Below, in pieces: positions 10,541 through 23,104 of a DNA stretch of 64,000 nt. Where the stretch lies: NCBI GenBank assembly GCA_025677825.1, contig JAIXMO010000024.1, positions 372,001-436,000 on the forward strand. The letters run 5' to 3'. Origin of the DNA: Helicostylum pulchrum (taxonomy: Eukaryota > Mucoromycota > Mucoromycetes > Mucorales > Mucoraceae). The notes below the pieces were generated by a model, which saw nothing but the letters and a program-made list of their open reading frames with translations, did no database searches and was not told where the DNA came from. The translations under genes and the position numbers were made by a program. Positions within the stretch are counted from its first letter, which is position 1; each line of letters begins with the position of its first letter.

Positions 10541-12085
10541 TTTTTTTTTTTTTTATCAAAAAAAAAAGAAGAAGAAAGAGAGAGGGATAATGGTACTTCT
10601 AGTTCTCCCCCTTCTAAATTTCTATTTTTTCTCTTCTATTTGCATATCGACAGCAGTAGTAAGAAAGGTGCATATTTACGAAAAAGAGGACAAGGAGTAA
10701 GAGTAGTGGAGTAGATTCCCATTTTTGGCGTTTTATGAATTTTAATTATAAAAAAGAAAACGAACAAGTTTATTGGTTTTTTCTCTTCAGATAGTGCGCT
10801 TTTCTTTATATGTCTCATGTCTATGCATCGCACATTATTTATTGCAAGTTGTTTTTTTATTGTTGTTGTTGTAGGGAAAACGAAAAAGAAAGTAAAATAA
10901 AAGAGTGATTGAACCCAAACTTTCCTCGATACAATCAGCAAAAAAATTAGCAAGCGGCTTTTTTCTCCTATTTTTTTATTTTTTTACCCCGGAAAAAAAA
11001 ATTACACTCTTTTTATTATGACGAACGAATTGCCTGCTTTTCAAGGGAAATCACCCCTACATAATTTTATTGAACGTGTATCTTACTAGGATACTGAAGA
11101 ACAACACTTTGACTGCTTTTCGTCCGCGCTGTAACAGTCTCTGCAGATATAAGTTTATGATTCATACATGGTAAGAGGTAAATGGTACGACTTTCATATT
11201 ATAACCTATTTTGCAGTAACCAATAGAATGTGCAAATCAAACGCTCCATTAGGAGTTCGGCTGGCGCCTTAACTAGTTCCAACGTGCCATTTATCCGCAT
11301 CTATTGTTGTATATCATTTTAAGAGCTTAACATATTATAAACCCTCATATAGCTTTATATAGAATATTACTTATATTACGCCTATTTTTGGTTTTTGTAC
11401 GGTCTAAGTGAACATGCACTTTTATTATTGGCTGCGGCTTGGTGAGCCAAAATGGTATATATTTTTTTCTAACAGTTCGTAAACAATACCGCACATGTAC
11501 CTGGAGAAATTTTCTGAAATTTTTTAAAAAACATATTTGGACTTTTTTTTTTTTTTTTTTGCCTGGTGAGTTATTCCTAAATATGGGTTTGTAAACAGAC
11601 ACAGATACTTCCAAAGTCTCTGTATACGCAAGATATAAATACCATGCATGTAATCACATGGCCAGCTCAGTTTCCACTGATTCTTGCTAGAGTACAACAA
11701 GTACAAAATAGTTTTCCTCTAACTGCGCGTGTTATATTACCACTGAGGTTTTAGTGACACATAAATGATACTTTTATAGGCTTAATAACTTAGACTTGGG
11801 TAAGTGTAGACTTTATTTTGATAGGCGTGAATCTGTCGTAATACTATCTGCATGCAACGGCGTATGTTCAAATGCCACTTGAATATGTTAAAAAGTCCGT
11901 TTAATATCTCTATTCACTTTCTTTGAAATGGTAACCCTTCCCTTTTTTTTACTTTTTTTTTTTACGTAGGACGTCAAAAAGCAATACTATGATTTTTGTT
12001 TTTAGCATTATGTATTCTACTTTATATATTTTGCCGAGTACTCGGTACAGTTACTCAGGTACTACGATCATACGATCAATTACAC

Positions 12086-12156
12086 TTTTTTTTAGGTTGC
12101 TTGTTTAAAACGACCGTCTCTTTTTTTTTAGGTTGCTTGTTTAAAACGACCGCCTC
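12086..12156. repeat. Two-copy tandem repeat, about 35 bp
   Basis: A unit consisting of a T8-9 run, AGGTTGCTTGTTTAAAACGACCG and C/T CTC occurs twice back to back (12086-12120 and 12121-12156) with one substitution (T to C near the end) and one extra T. Confidence 0.9.
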
Positions 12157-14519
12157 TTTTTTTTTTTTTACTAACGTTATGAAGGGGCACCCATCATTTT
12201 ACGTAACGACTGAGTTTGAATATAAACTTTTAGCCCAGATGTCCTGCATCATTATCGAACAAATAAGACGTTTTCTACAACTATTTTACTTTCAGACATA
12301 TGCAGTAATAAATTGAATCGAAAAAAACTTTTTAATCAGTCGCAAAATTAACTCAAAAAAATCGCTATTATTTTATTTTAGATAGTTTTCTTATGCGGGA
12401 CGTATTTATTTATTTCGCGAGTAAACTTTTTTTTTCCGCGGACAAATAATTAATATAAGGCACTATTTTTTTTTTGTATTTTTTTTTTGAAACAATAACG
12501 GTAGACAGTAATAAGAAACATCTCGGTTTTTTTTTAGCAGGCTATCGGAAGGTCGTTATATTAATAACATTGTTATTTTTAGGTAGTTTTACCTTTGGCA
12601 AAAATTCGGCTTTATTTTCGACTAGATAATTTAATTTTAAGTATAGTACTCAGAGTAAAACTAGCTATAGCATTACTAACTGATTTAAACAATAAGATCA
12701 TATCTTAAAAAATAAAACAACACCTGTGAAACAGAAAAAAAAGCGGCCTAAGTAAATATAGAAAAACATGCATTTCGATTGAAAATGTCTAACCCACTTT
12801 TTTTTTATATAAAGCTGATTATTGGGATTACTCGGTAAATATTTAACAGCTATGTTACCTGCATAGTTTAATTATAAACACCAATAATATGTTCTCGCGA
12901 GCCTTTCGTTTCCCATTTTTAACATGTCTTGTCACTCTCGACTCTTTGAATGCGGTGTTTCAACTTTATGTCATCTTGGTTGTAACCAATTTCTCGGATA
13001 CAACTTGAAATATTTTATAAAAGAAAACAATATTACATGTAGTACTAAATGAATGATACTTATTTTATTCAATGTACCCAGGTAACAGATATATATATAT
13101 GGTGCAATAGAAATTATAGATTGCTCGTCGGCAGATAAGTACAGGGGAAAAAAAACAATGCAAAAATAGTGTTTATCATACTTGTTGAAACAATAGTCCG
13201 CATAATTAATAGAATACCCAGCACCATAGTTATCCAGATAGAGTTTGAACGAATTGGAGCTGATTACTTAAATTATCTTGCTATCATATGTACATGCGTC
13301 AGGCTTATTTCCGCAATCTACTTTTGTTAGTATATGTCAACCTTTTATAGTAATGAGCTCCACAAAACAAACGCAATATTGCTTTTTCGGATTTGTGGAC
13401 ACGTTTTAGCTTTTTACAATAGCTAATATAAAATATCGCGCGAAAAACTTTAGCCAAAATCTTTATATAATTACTTGATCTGGAAAACTGGCATTTGAAT
13501 TCTCTTTAGGATGGCTTGCTCAAAATTCTACAAGTGATTCTATCAAGAAGCACATATTCCAATTTTTTTTTTTTTTTTTTTTCTGTATGAAAAAATACAA
13601 ACCTATCAGATCAGACGTCAGTATAAAAAACGGGAAGATCAAATAAAAAAGATAATTGCTGGTGAACAACGGTAAAAAGTTCCCGCTAACGTTAAATAGA
13701 TTAGAGCCCAGAGTACATCTCGTAGCACAAGATGCTCCGAGTAAAAGGTGGCTCATGCATTTTGCGATCAAATTAATTATAGCGAGAACTGTAAAATATC
13801 GTCACTCTGCCAGAATTAAATATCCGTTACCGCAAGATAATAATAAAAAATCTTATTTGTCAGGTAAATTAATAAATTTTATAGCGTGTATAAAGGCGCA
13901 ACGCCGAGAATTCGTGCAAAAAGAAAAAAAAAAATGAAGAAGACTTCGATAAAAAATTTATTAGTAAAAAGAAAATAAAAAACTTGATCCCGTAAACTGT
14001 AACATTGCGAAACCCAGTTTCGCCAGTAAAAGTATAGACTTTATGAAATATATATATCAAAGGACCATAATCTAGTAGAGTTCAAGTGTCTTCCTCGTAT
14101 TCAAATATGGAAAAGCTTTTACGTCCTGATTTTTCTTTGAAAGTTTATTTATTTCTTGGCAACGTTACTATCATTGTCGAGTAGTACGATATTCTATGTG
14201 AAAGGATTAGTTTTCCCTCGCTTTCCTTTGGCGCCTTTGGACAGGTGGCTGATCTATGCAAATCTCTTATCTAGTTGGCGTATTGCTTATATGCTTATAT
14301 GCTGGTATCAGATTTTAGCTTTACAAAATTGTTCCTTCTTCAGTAGAAGACTTGCGAGCAATTAAATAATTGCATTGAGAGGTGATAGTTTCCAGGGAGA
14401 TATTACGAATTAAAATATCATCTACAGAGTAAAAAAAACTTTATTACCGATTCAATTTAGAAGTTGACTTGCCCATCTTTGTAAAATAAATTATTTGTCA
14501 TTGCCTAGTTTTGAATAAA

Positions 14520-14560
<41 letters not shown>

Positions 14561-15660
14561 GACCTATTTAAAGTTTATACAACAGATTCAGACATACCTG
14601 GGGGTAATTAATTTTGTCTTGATAGCTGGCATTCAATTTGATAAAGCGACAACATCTACCGTGAACCATTTAGTGTACATAAGTTATTATTTTGAGCGCA
14701 ACTTACTTTTTTTTTTTTTACCAATAAAGTCGCATGATGTTAGGCAAAAACTCCGGAAATAATTAAGAGGGTACAGACTACTCTGATTTTTGTACTTCTG
14801 GTAATGGAGATTACACACAATTAGGGTTCTTTTATGCCGTATAAAAATAAAAGTTATCTCATCGATTAAAGTATTACTTCTTTTTTTTATAGAAGCAAAA
14901 ATGCCTGCGTGATAGTTATGACAGTTCATTAGAAAGGAAAAATAACCTTACTTTCTACTAACAAAGCCTAGCTTACTTTAACACCAATCACATTGTTTAT
15001 AATCCAATAAACGGTAAAGAACGTGGAGAAACCCAATAAATAGAATGCTCAACAAAAAGTTTTTTTTTTCGTAGACCATGCATGCATAATAATATGATGA
15101 CAAAACATATGATTTTGTCATACATAACACGGGAATAAGAAGATACTTTCCAGGCCTTTGCGTAGTGGGATATCAACTTTAACTTTAAAATCAACTAGAC
15201 ATGTCGTCATGCATATGTTGAATAGTTTACTACTTTTATCTAATCGTGACGAACAATGCAATTATTCTAGATTGATATTTACGCATAATAGAATAAACAA
15301 CTTTATTGCATCTCCTTTAACCCTCAAAATATGATGTAATACTGCTGCTCTTTTTTTTTCTGTACTCGATAATTAAAACTTCTGCACAAAACTTCGAAGC
15401 GTTATATGTAATGCCATGTAAAAAAGGATCTTTTTTAAATTAGTAATACTAATACGCATATTAATACTTACCTCACAAATACATATTCTGCGACACTTGA
15501 CCAGATCAATAGTTTTTGTATTTTTATAAAACATATAAACATAAACTTTACAGTACAACATATTAGACTATATTAATATTATCACCACAAACAAATATCG
15601 TAAAAAGTCACCTGCCCATTTAGAATTAAAAGATTGAAGGATAAGTTCTGGGGGTACATT

Positions 15661-15760
15661 TTTTTTTTCAGCGAATAGTTTTTTTTTTCTCAGCGTAGTG
15701 GTTTTTTTTTCTCAGCGTAGTGGTTTTTTTTTCTCGGCGTATAGTTTATTTTTTCTCACG
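15661..15760. repeat. Minisatellite of about 21-23 bp units, 4-5 copies
   Basis: Units of the form CTCAGCGTAGTGG plus a run of 9-10 T are repeated in tandem; the first (CAGCGAATAG) and last (CTCGGCGTATAG) are diverged. It sits in the gene desert, and no coding frame spans it. Confidence 0.8.
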
Positions 15761-15930
15761 TAGCAAAGCTAAAATTCAAAAATAACATTGATTTCAATAA
15801 ATAGAACGTACTATATTCCCCACATACAAAAAAAAAAAAAAATTGGAAGTTACAAGTTTCAATACCAGTTATTTGAGAAACGCGCACAAAAAAAACCAAA
15901 CAAAAAACGTTTGATCGCTTACCATGAACC

Positions 15931-15967
15931 TGGTTCGGGTACGAACGGTCAGCAGACCGCTTTTTTT
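15931..15967 (+). other. Two adjacent short hairpins followed by a T7 run
   Basis: GTTCG-GGTA-CGAAC (15933-15946) is followed directly by GGTC-AGCA-GACC (15947-15958), then C and seven T. A T run after a structured GC-rich end would terminate RNA polymerase III, so a small RNA ending here is possible. I cannot fold a tRNA from the preceding bases. Low confidence as a gene. Confidence 0.25.
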
Positions 15968-16984
15968 ATCGCTATTTTTGTCGGCACATCTGACTAATCA
16001 ATTGGTAGAATGAAGGGACGGATTTTATAAAAAAAATTACAAATCGGGGTTAGATGTAACTCCTCGACTCTATTTAGTTTAAGACATGTCTTGTATTTTT
16101 AAAAGTCAATTTTATATAAAAAAAACCTGCCTTATGTACAAATTAAGAACCTAAAAGGAAAACAAAAAGAAAAAAGTAGAAAATAAAATATTCCATGCAG
16201 TAAAAAAAAAAAAACGCTGGGGGTGGGAATACATATATCAACACAAACTAGAAAGCTTTCCTCGGGTAGAAATCTCTTATACAACGGTATTTTAATAACT
16301 TGTACGGCAAAAGCGACTATACATATATCCTTACTTTATGGAGACATATAAGTACCGTTAAGCTAAGCGTTTGACAGATAATGGCATCATTTGATGTACC
16401 GTACGTTAAATCAGATAAAATGGTTGTAGAGTAGAATACTATGTCGTTCGTCTTGTATTTAAACTCGGTAAATGTGCATTAAAATGAATAATTGCGTTTA
16501 GGCTATACAAATACACAAACGAAGCAAACGAGGAGGAAACGATTGAACTATTATAAGGAGATACCCGGGATGAATGCTGCTGCTCTATTTTTTTTCTTCT
16601 TTTTTTTATCCCTTTTTTTATTTATTTATATGCTAAATGGTTTATTATAAAATGTGGTATAGGGTTTATAAATTGCAAAGATCCTTGCATATCATATCTA
16701 CTAACCAGTTTTTTCCGTTTGAGGACTTTGATAGCTATTACTTGATCTTTTAATAGAGTTTTTCCGTGCACTTTTTTTTTTCGCCAATTATGTATAACCA
16801 TGCTATAATAGCAAATCAATTTCAACTCAGAATCATGTGGCTAATTTTTGAAACATGGACAATGACTCGCTAAGAATGCCGCATAAATACCTACCACTGA
16901 TTTTTTCGTAGATCCCGACTACTATATATACAGCCATTTTTCGTTAGGGCCCTTTCTCTTTTTCCATTTTTTTTTTCTCTTCAT

Positions 16985-17006
16985 AAAATTTAAACGTTTA
17001 AATTTT
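16985..17006. promoter_or_regulatory. 22-bp perfect palindrome upstream of the Medusa gene
   Basis: AAAATTTAAAC followed by its exact complement GTTTAAATTTT, about 110 bases before the start codon at 17116. A symmetric site like this could bind a dimeric factor. No known motif name is assigned. Confidence 0.4.
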
Positions 17007-17115
17007 CTGATTAAATACGCTCTATATTTTTTTTATCACGCACTTTTATCATACACCATTTAAATATACTTTACATTAAAATACTTAAGAAAACCTTATC
17101 CCTTCAGTAATATTC

Positions 17116-19493
17116 ATGGACTCTTCTGATCTTAACGACAGTGAGTTATCACAAATATATAAAAAGAAAGGACGATAATAATTAAAAATTGTTTTTGCTT
17201 TTTTATTTTAGTTCCATCCGTTCGCCTTGCCTCTGGTGTAGAAATGCAACAAAGATGGCCACCAAGCGTTCAAACAGAACAACATATACTACAAAAGAAT
17301 AGAGAAGCTCCTCGACTCATTGACATGTCTCCTAGAAGCGGTAACCAAGGTACTATTGTTACAGTTGTCGTGCAATCTTTACCTCATCAAGTTATGCCTG
17401 TCAAATTGGCTTTTAACAGCCTTGTTGTTGATACGAAGCAAATGCAAGCACAAGGTATAACTTCTCTTGTTGCTGCCGTGCCCCCCTTTCACCAAACTCA
17501 TTCTACTACTGCAAATGTTCCTATCTCTATTTGCATATTAGATAAAGATTCTGTTACTGAAACCTGGCCAGTAGCTGAATTTGCTTATGAGTTTGAGACT
17601 GAAGATCCTACTACTACACCCACCTTAACTTCAGCTTCTACCAATTCGTCTACAGAACGTTTGCCTATCGATTATCCCAATAACGAAAAGCGAAATGACA
17701 TTACACCCAATCCTTATACTGCCAGAGAAGGTACATATATATTTGTATTTATAATGTTTACAAAACAAACAGAAACTAATTTTTTTCTTTTATTTTTTCG
17801 ACAAAAAAAAAAATTTCTTTTTTATTTCCTTTTCCCTTTTTCTATATCATTATTAATACAGAAAATTTTCTTGGAGGGTCTTCTAACGTATCGTACGAAG
17901 GCTTTTATCAACAACCTATCAATAGTTATAATACTTTGAACGACCCACAAATCCCTCAATACTCTTATCAATACAGCAACATTAATCGAAGAACATATAA
18001 CGACAATAGTAAGTGATAAAATCATTAACTACTTGATGTAGTTTTATTTACAAATTTTTCTTTTTTCAGAGTACGTCTATCCTATTAGTAATGGAGGTCG
18101 TGCAGTTGGCAATATTTCCACACAACCTATAAACAATACAGACTTTTCCGGCAATGCCAACTCTGTTAATCTTTTCAATTCAGACAGTGCCGGTTTTACT
18201 GGTGTTCTAACCGGATTTAATCAAAACGGACCTAGTCCTTTACACACTAGTGTTTCTCAACAAACCACCCCTCTTAGTTATACTCAAACTAGTCAACCGA
18301 GCAACACATCTCGAACTTCGTCTGGTCCTTCTCTCCCCAAAAAACCTACTCCTTCGCCAGTATATGGTTGCAACAAGACTACTGTTCATGTTCCTTCTAC
18401 TTCTGTAGCTAACTATCAACCTTATCCAGGTCTTGTTAGCCGAGCCAACTTAAAAATCATGGGTGATCTAGATTCTATGGCCAAGAACTGGGCCCCTGAA
18501 GAATGGGATAATCGTCGCAGATTGGTTCAATTCTGGAGAGAACAGAACGGCGTAGAGATCCGATGTACTTTTGATCCTGTCTCACAAGGAGAGCGCATCT
18601 CGACCAACAGCGGTCATATTGTTGTGTCATGTATCTATTGGGCCGAACGTAATGATTGTTTCATCACCTCCGTTGATTGCATTCATTTATTAGAAAGTCT
18701 TATGGATATTCGATTTAGCGTCGAAGAAAAAAATCGTGTTCGTCGTAATCTTGAAGGGTTCCGTCCTTTAACTGTCAGCAAATGTAAAGCTGAATCCGCC
18801 GACTTTTTCAAATTAATCATGAGTTTCCCTAACCCAAAGCCTCGAAATATAGAAAAAGATGTAAAAGTTTTCCCTTGGAAAACGCTACCTTATGCACTCA
18901 AAAAAATTGTAACCAAATATACTGCATCTTCTTATAACGGTACTGGAAATCATTCTCAACAACGTCGTACTCAAATCATCAAGAATGCTGTTGATACTCC
19001 TACTGACAAGGCCCCTACGGCAGGTCCCATCACTGCTTCTTACATGAGCTCTCCTTCAATTACCCAAACTAGCGTCGCTAATCGACAAGATAGTATGAAT
19101 AGCTTTTATTCTCAACCAAATATGTACCAACCTCATCAGCAACAATATAATGCTTATCAATCTCAAGCAAATGGACAAATGCCCGCACCTTCTATGTATC
19201 AATCTTCTTCATCTATCACTCCATATTCGTCTACATATACGCAATCACATCCAAATCAAGCTTCTTCCCCAGTAGCTGTTAATACTCCTTCACCAGAATT
19301 ACGATATTCCTATAACAATATGACAAATCATAACAATAACGCGTCCACAACAATGACATCATCTGAACCTTTAAATACACCCTTAGCGACATCTACGGTA
19401 AGCGCATTAAACCAGAATACACCCCCTTCCTTTATCAGACGTCCAAGCTTCGATAATCAGCGGGAATATCTTGTGAGCTTCAAGGCTGAATAA
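17116..19493 (+). CDS. medA: Medusa (MedA)-like developmental regulator
   Basis: Four exons: 17116-17140, 17212-17730, 17862-18008 and 18070-19493, giving 704 aa; splice phases agree throughout. The N-terminal part (about 25-130) has PRLIDMSPRSGNQGTIVTV..., an IPT/TIG-like start, ending with ETWPVAEFAYEFE. The middle is Asn/Ser/Gln-rich. The hallmark region begins at about residue 357: LKIMGDLDSMAKNWAPEEWDNRRRLVQFWR, then CTFDPVSQGER, ISCIYW-type strand, and FSVEEKNRVRRNLEGFRPLTVSK. This block is the signature of the fungal Medusa family (A. nidulans MedA, Ustilago Med1), nuclear regulators of sporulation and adhesion genes. The last 190 residues are low-complexity Gln/Ser/Asn. The very short first coding exon (25 bp) is supported by phase. 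The gene stands alone beside a 6.6-kb desert. Function in this organism is inferred from family. Confidence 0.82.
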
Positions 19494-21445
19494 AAAACAA
19501 ATAAAAAAAAGCAAAAACAACAACAAAAAAGCAACAACAACAAAAAAACTACTATTCACTCTCATTGTTATATATCACTTTCAATATTTCTGCTTTATTA
19601 TACGAACCCACTCCTTTAAACCATTCTTTTATTATTTACCATTACTGCTATTATTTCTCTCTTTTCTCACTCTCTTTGTTTCATGTATGGACAACACGTC
19701 CTTTTTTTTCCCCTAAAAAAACATAAAATCCCTTAATATATTGTACATAAACATTTTATCATCACTCATTTTTTCCTTTCAATAATTATAATAAAAAAAG
19801 CTTTTTTTCATATTTTCTTGTTTATTTCCCTTCTAAAAATCCATTAGTATAATGTACTTGAACATTTTATCATCTCGTATCCCCTTCTAAATAGAAAAGC
19901 AACACATTAAATAAGATTTGATCACGTTTTGTTTCTCTTGACTTGCTTTAACCTGCAATTCGTCGTGTTCATTGTTATTATATATTACTAAAAAGGTATT
20001 GTACAAAATAGAAATAGGGACATAATCTCGGACATGCTTTTTTATGAAAGTAATTTAATTTTTCTTTGCTTAGTAGACTTGTTTAAAAAAAAAGTGAGGT
20101 GGATGATTATTAGTTATAATATAAATAGTGAGCGTTTAAAACAAAATATCTTCTCAATATAATAAGAAGTATTTCTTTTCTGACAGATTTAATTTGTGTT
20201 TAATTCAAATAGGAGTTGGCGAAAACCGGTTACCTCTTAGGGATTACATTGTATGACCTAAATGAACCAACGTACTGGTACTGTATCCTTCCGCCATTTA
20301 TAAAGGATAAATGTTGTCAGTGTACAAATATTATTATTTAGGTAACTTGTTTTTCTTTTTTCAGTGGCGTTTCCAATTATTTTTTTTGTGTACTTCGGCA
20401 TATGTCAATCTAGATTCATCGTACATCTTGATTCATCGTAAACCCGTGAGGACGGAAAAAAGGGGGAGATGTTATTATGGCCTCATGACCTTGCATAGTC
20501 TGTTATCGTGCATCTTGTACCTGCAAATAAAAGAAGCATGAACCACGGTAGAAAGTTCATTCTGCGGACATAAAATTTTTGAATTAAGCCTTATAACTTT
20601 TCTCTCCTTTTATTATCATTGCCTGTGCATTTTTTTAATGCGCCTATTTTTTTCCTACATGGCACTTAGTAAACTATTTTATGGATAATACATACGTATT
20701 CCTTCTAAACTTTTTAAAATAAACTACGGAACTAAAAAAAAAATCTAATATGATGTAGTTATTGAGAATAGACATGACACAGCTTCCGAGTATTTCATAC
20801 ACGGCAGCTGAGCGACACTAAAAAGAAAATACCCCGTTACACCTGTTCGAAATAAAAACCGATCCAGATAAGAACATTTACATGTTGGTCCTTCACTTAA
20901 GATTGTCCCGGTAACAGGCCGTGAATAGAGTTCCTTGTGTATATACCTACAGATGACTTATGTTGCACTTGATCGAAATAAAAACCGATACAGATAAGAA
21001 CATTTACCTTTTTTGTTTTCACTTGGTACCGGGCGTGTATATATCCACAAATGATTTGCGTTTGTGTAAATATACTAAAAATATAAAAAACAGATGATCT
21101 CGGTCATCTTAAATGTCTTAACTTCACGATGTGCATAAAGTTAAGGTTGTGCCGCGTAATACGATTAGTTACTTAAGCATGTACAAGCTTAGAATAGCGC
21201 AATTACTTAAAAAAAATACACGTCATTACTTTACCATTGAGACTGATGCTCGTTTTAGTGTTTATTAAATATACTAGATGTGCGCATTCGTGCATAATAT
21301 TTTTGATCTAGCATATCTGATCTGTTATTGCAAAGTAAAGCAATAGTTTTTTTTTTCACAAATAATGTTAAAAACGCATTTTAATGAATTTATAGAAATT
21401 ATACAAAATTATATGGAATTTTTTTTTTTTTTTTTAAAAAATTTA
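19494..21445. other. Intergenic between convergent Medusa and Yra1-like genes
   Basis: AT-rich DNA with the probable 3'UTR of the Medusa gene (CA-rich then T-rich, to about 19800). It contains the two-copy repeat at 20840-21060. A 76-codon ORF at 20311-20541 has no support. No gene seen. Confidence 0.5.
20840..21060. repeat. Diverged two-copy direct repeat, period about 126 bp
   Basis: The core CGAAATAAAAACCGATCCAG and the following ATAAGAACATTTAC at 20847-20881 recur at 20973-21007 with one mismatch. The downstream parts (TTCACTT, GTATATACCTACAGATGACTTATG against GTATATATCCACAAATGATTTGCG) also align. The copies are tandem and partly decayed. Confidence 0.75.
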
Positions 21446-22834
21446 TTAATATCTTCTTTGATACTGTTGTTGTGGGTACGCAGATGGATTGTTATAATGG
21501 TTTCCGTTGTTATCTTGATTGTGATGCATTATTGGGCTAGCGTTAATTTCCATTTTAAATTAATATGATGTAGTAATGCATGTGATATTAGAAACTTACT
21601 GTTGCGAGTTATTATCAAACCCTCCTGGTGCGACTCTGGCAGAAGCAATAACAGTTCTAGATGAATATCTAGGAACAACAGGCAATGTAGCACTACTTTG
21701 CAATCTTGCACGAAGAACACGACCTAATAAATAATAGGTTAACTTTTAAACTGTAATTCATGTATATGTATAAATTACCATCAGCCATTCCGTTATCTAA
21801 CTTGGAAACACACTCTTCAGCAGAGTTTGGATATAAAAACTCGATTTCCGCTTCATTCAATGGTCTTCCCATGGGATCTAATAATATATCACAGCTCAAA
21901 ATAGGCCCGAACATACTGCACGCTTCCTATAATTTTTTTTTTAAAATTAAATAAATGCGGATCAATATATGTGTTTTTTTTTTCGGCTTTAAAATTTACT
22001 CCAACATCTTCAGCTGTAGCCCGAGGATCCAAATTACAAATTAGGACAATGTTTCTTTGAGGCAAGGCATTGTTGACCAGGTAAGACGATGCAGTCTTAT
22101 TAAAGGGGGCCTCATTCTGATGGCGTTGTTCTGGGTAACCAGAATAAGAACTTTGAGGTTGTTGTTGTTGCTGTTGTTGCTGTTGTTGCTGTTGGTAGTT
22201 TGGTTGTCTGTTCATATTGACAGGCTTTTGGCGATTGTTCTGATTAATAGTACTTCTAATTATGAGACCTTCACCCGATTGATTGCTTCTTGCTTTGGTA
22301 TTATGGGTGATTGCTTTCGTAATAACTAAAGTTTTAGGATCAATAGAGCTTCGCGTAATCAAATTATCGTCTGGTGTCACAGATTGTCCTCTATTACTTC
22401 TTGACGAAATGTTATTATTTCTCTAATGTAAGGGAGAATCAGTTGAACGTTATCGGTCAAAAAAGATAGAGAGTATAGTCATCTCGTTTTCTTACCCCTA
22501 CTGCACCGCCCCTTTTAAACGAAGAACTTCCACGTTGAGGTTTACTGATCCCACCTTTACTTAAGCGAGAATTAATATTTTTTGGTGGGATTTTGTCAGT
22601 AACACTTTCTCTTCCAATTCTACGATTAATAGCAATATTTTTTCCTCCACCACGAGTATTTGCGGTTCGGTTAACAGGTGCTGAAACACGATTGTTGACA
22701 TCACGTCGCCCTCCTCTTCTTGAATCTACTGGACCCCGACCAACTGCTGGTCTTCCCGCTTTTGGTTGACGTGCTTTACTATGCTTAATGATATCATCCA
22801 AGGATCTATCCAAATCAATATTTCCTTTTGCCAT
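21446..22834 (-). CDS. mRNA export adaptor with UAP56-binding motif and RRM (Yra1/ALYREF-like)
   Basis: Five exons: 22496-22834, 22000-22422, 21779-21926, 21600-21723 and 21446-21536, giving 374 aa. The N-terminus (GNIDLDRSLDDIIKHSKA) is the UAP56/Sub2-binding motif shared by ALYREF, Yra1 and UIF. It is followed by an Arg/Gly-rich region (VGRGPVDSRRGGRRD, NTRGGGKN) expected to bind RNA and the export receptor. A poly-Gln tract lies near 195-210. The RRM runs from about 236: RNIVLICNLDPRATAEDVG (RNP2-like), then MFGPILSCDILLDPMGRPLNEAEIEF and SKLDNGMADGRVLRARL. The C-terminus is Asn/Gln/Tyr-rich (PQQQYQRRY). The last junction is CAACA|GTAAGT; without splicing, translation would stop immediately at TAA. 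The family acts in the nucleus, coupling transcription and splicing to export. Confidence 0.8.
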
Positions 22835-22926
22835 TGAATATTTTCCCTTCGTGTATTTTTTTTTTAAGAAAGTAGGCAAAAAAAAAAAAGCTTTGAGTGG
22901 GAAAGCAGGAAAATTGGATCTCCATA

Positions 22927-22934
22927 TCACGTGA
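22927..22934. promoter_or_regulatory. E-box palindrome TCACGTGA
   Basis: The eight-base palindrome TCACGTGA with a CACGTG core lies 93 bases upstream of the export-adaptor start codon. In fungi CACGTG is bound by bHLH factors such as Cbf1 or Pho4-like proteins. No other gene starts nearby on either strand. Confidence 0.4.
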
Positions 22935-23104
22935 CTAAATGTCAATTACTTTCGACATAACGGAAACTGTTGTTATGTCAAAAATAAAGGTACTTTAACG
23001 CAAAAGTTACTACACGATTAGCAGTAAAATGAAGATCGTATTTATACCAGGAAAAAAATATTTTTAATGTCTATTACTGTCTTATTCATTGATTCCAAAC
23101 CAGT

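Larger units (their letters stand above)
10541..17115. other. 6.6-kb gene desert between the PTP and Medusa genes
   Basis: This is divergent intergenic DNA, very AT-rich, with many T and A tracts (for example A35 at about 14523-14558). ORFs up to 106 codons occur (11996-12316, 13656-13937, 14156-14365), but none has a motif, codon signature or splice pattern that I can support. It holds the small repeats listed separately (12086-12156, 15661-15760), a paired hairpin (15931-15967) and a palindrome (16985-17006). A long upstream region could carry regulatory DNA for the Medusa gene; that is inference. Confidence 0.6.

Noticed and set aside
13656..13937. 93-codon plus-strand ORF in the gene desert
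   Set aside because: No family resemblance and no promoter or splice context; length is within chance for the region.
15661..15760. CRISPR-like array
   Set aside because: The units are contiguous minisatellite repeats with T-run differences rather than repeats with unique spacers, and the DNA is eukaryotic.
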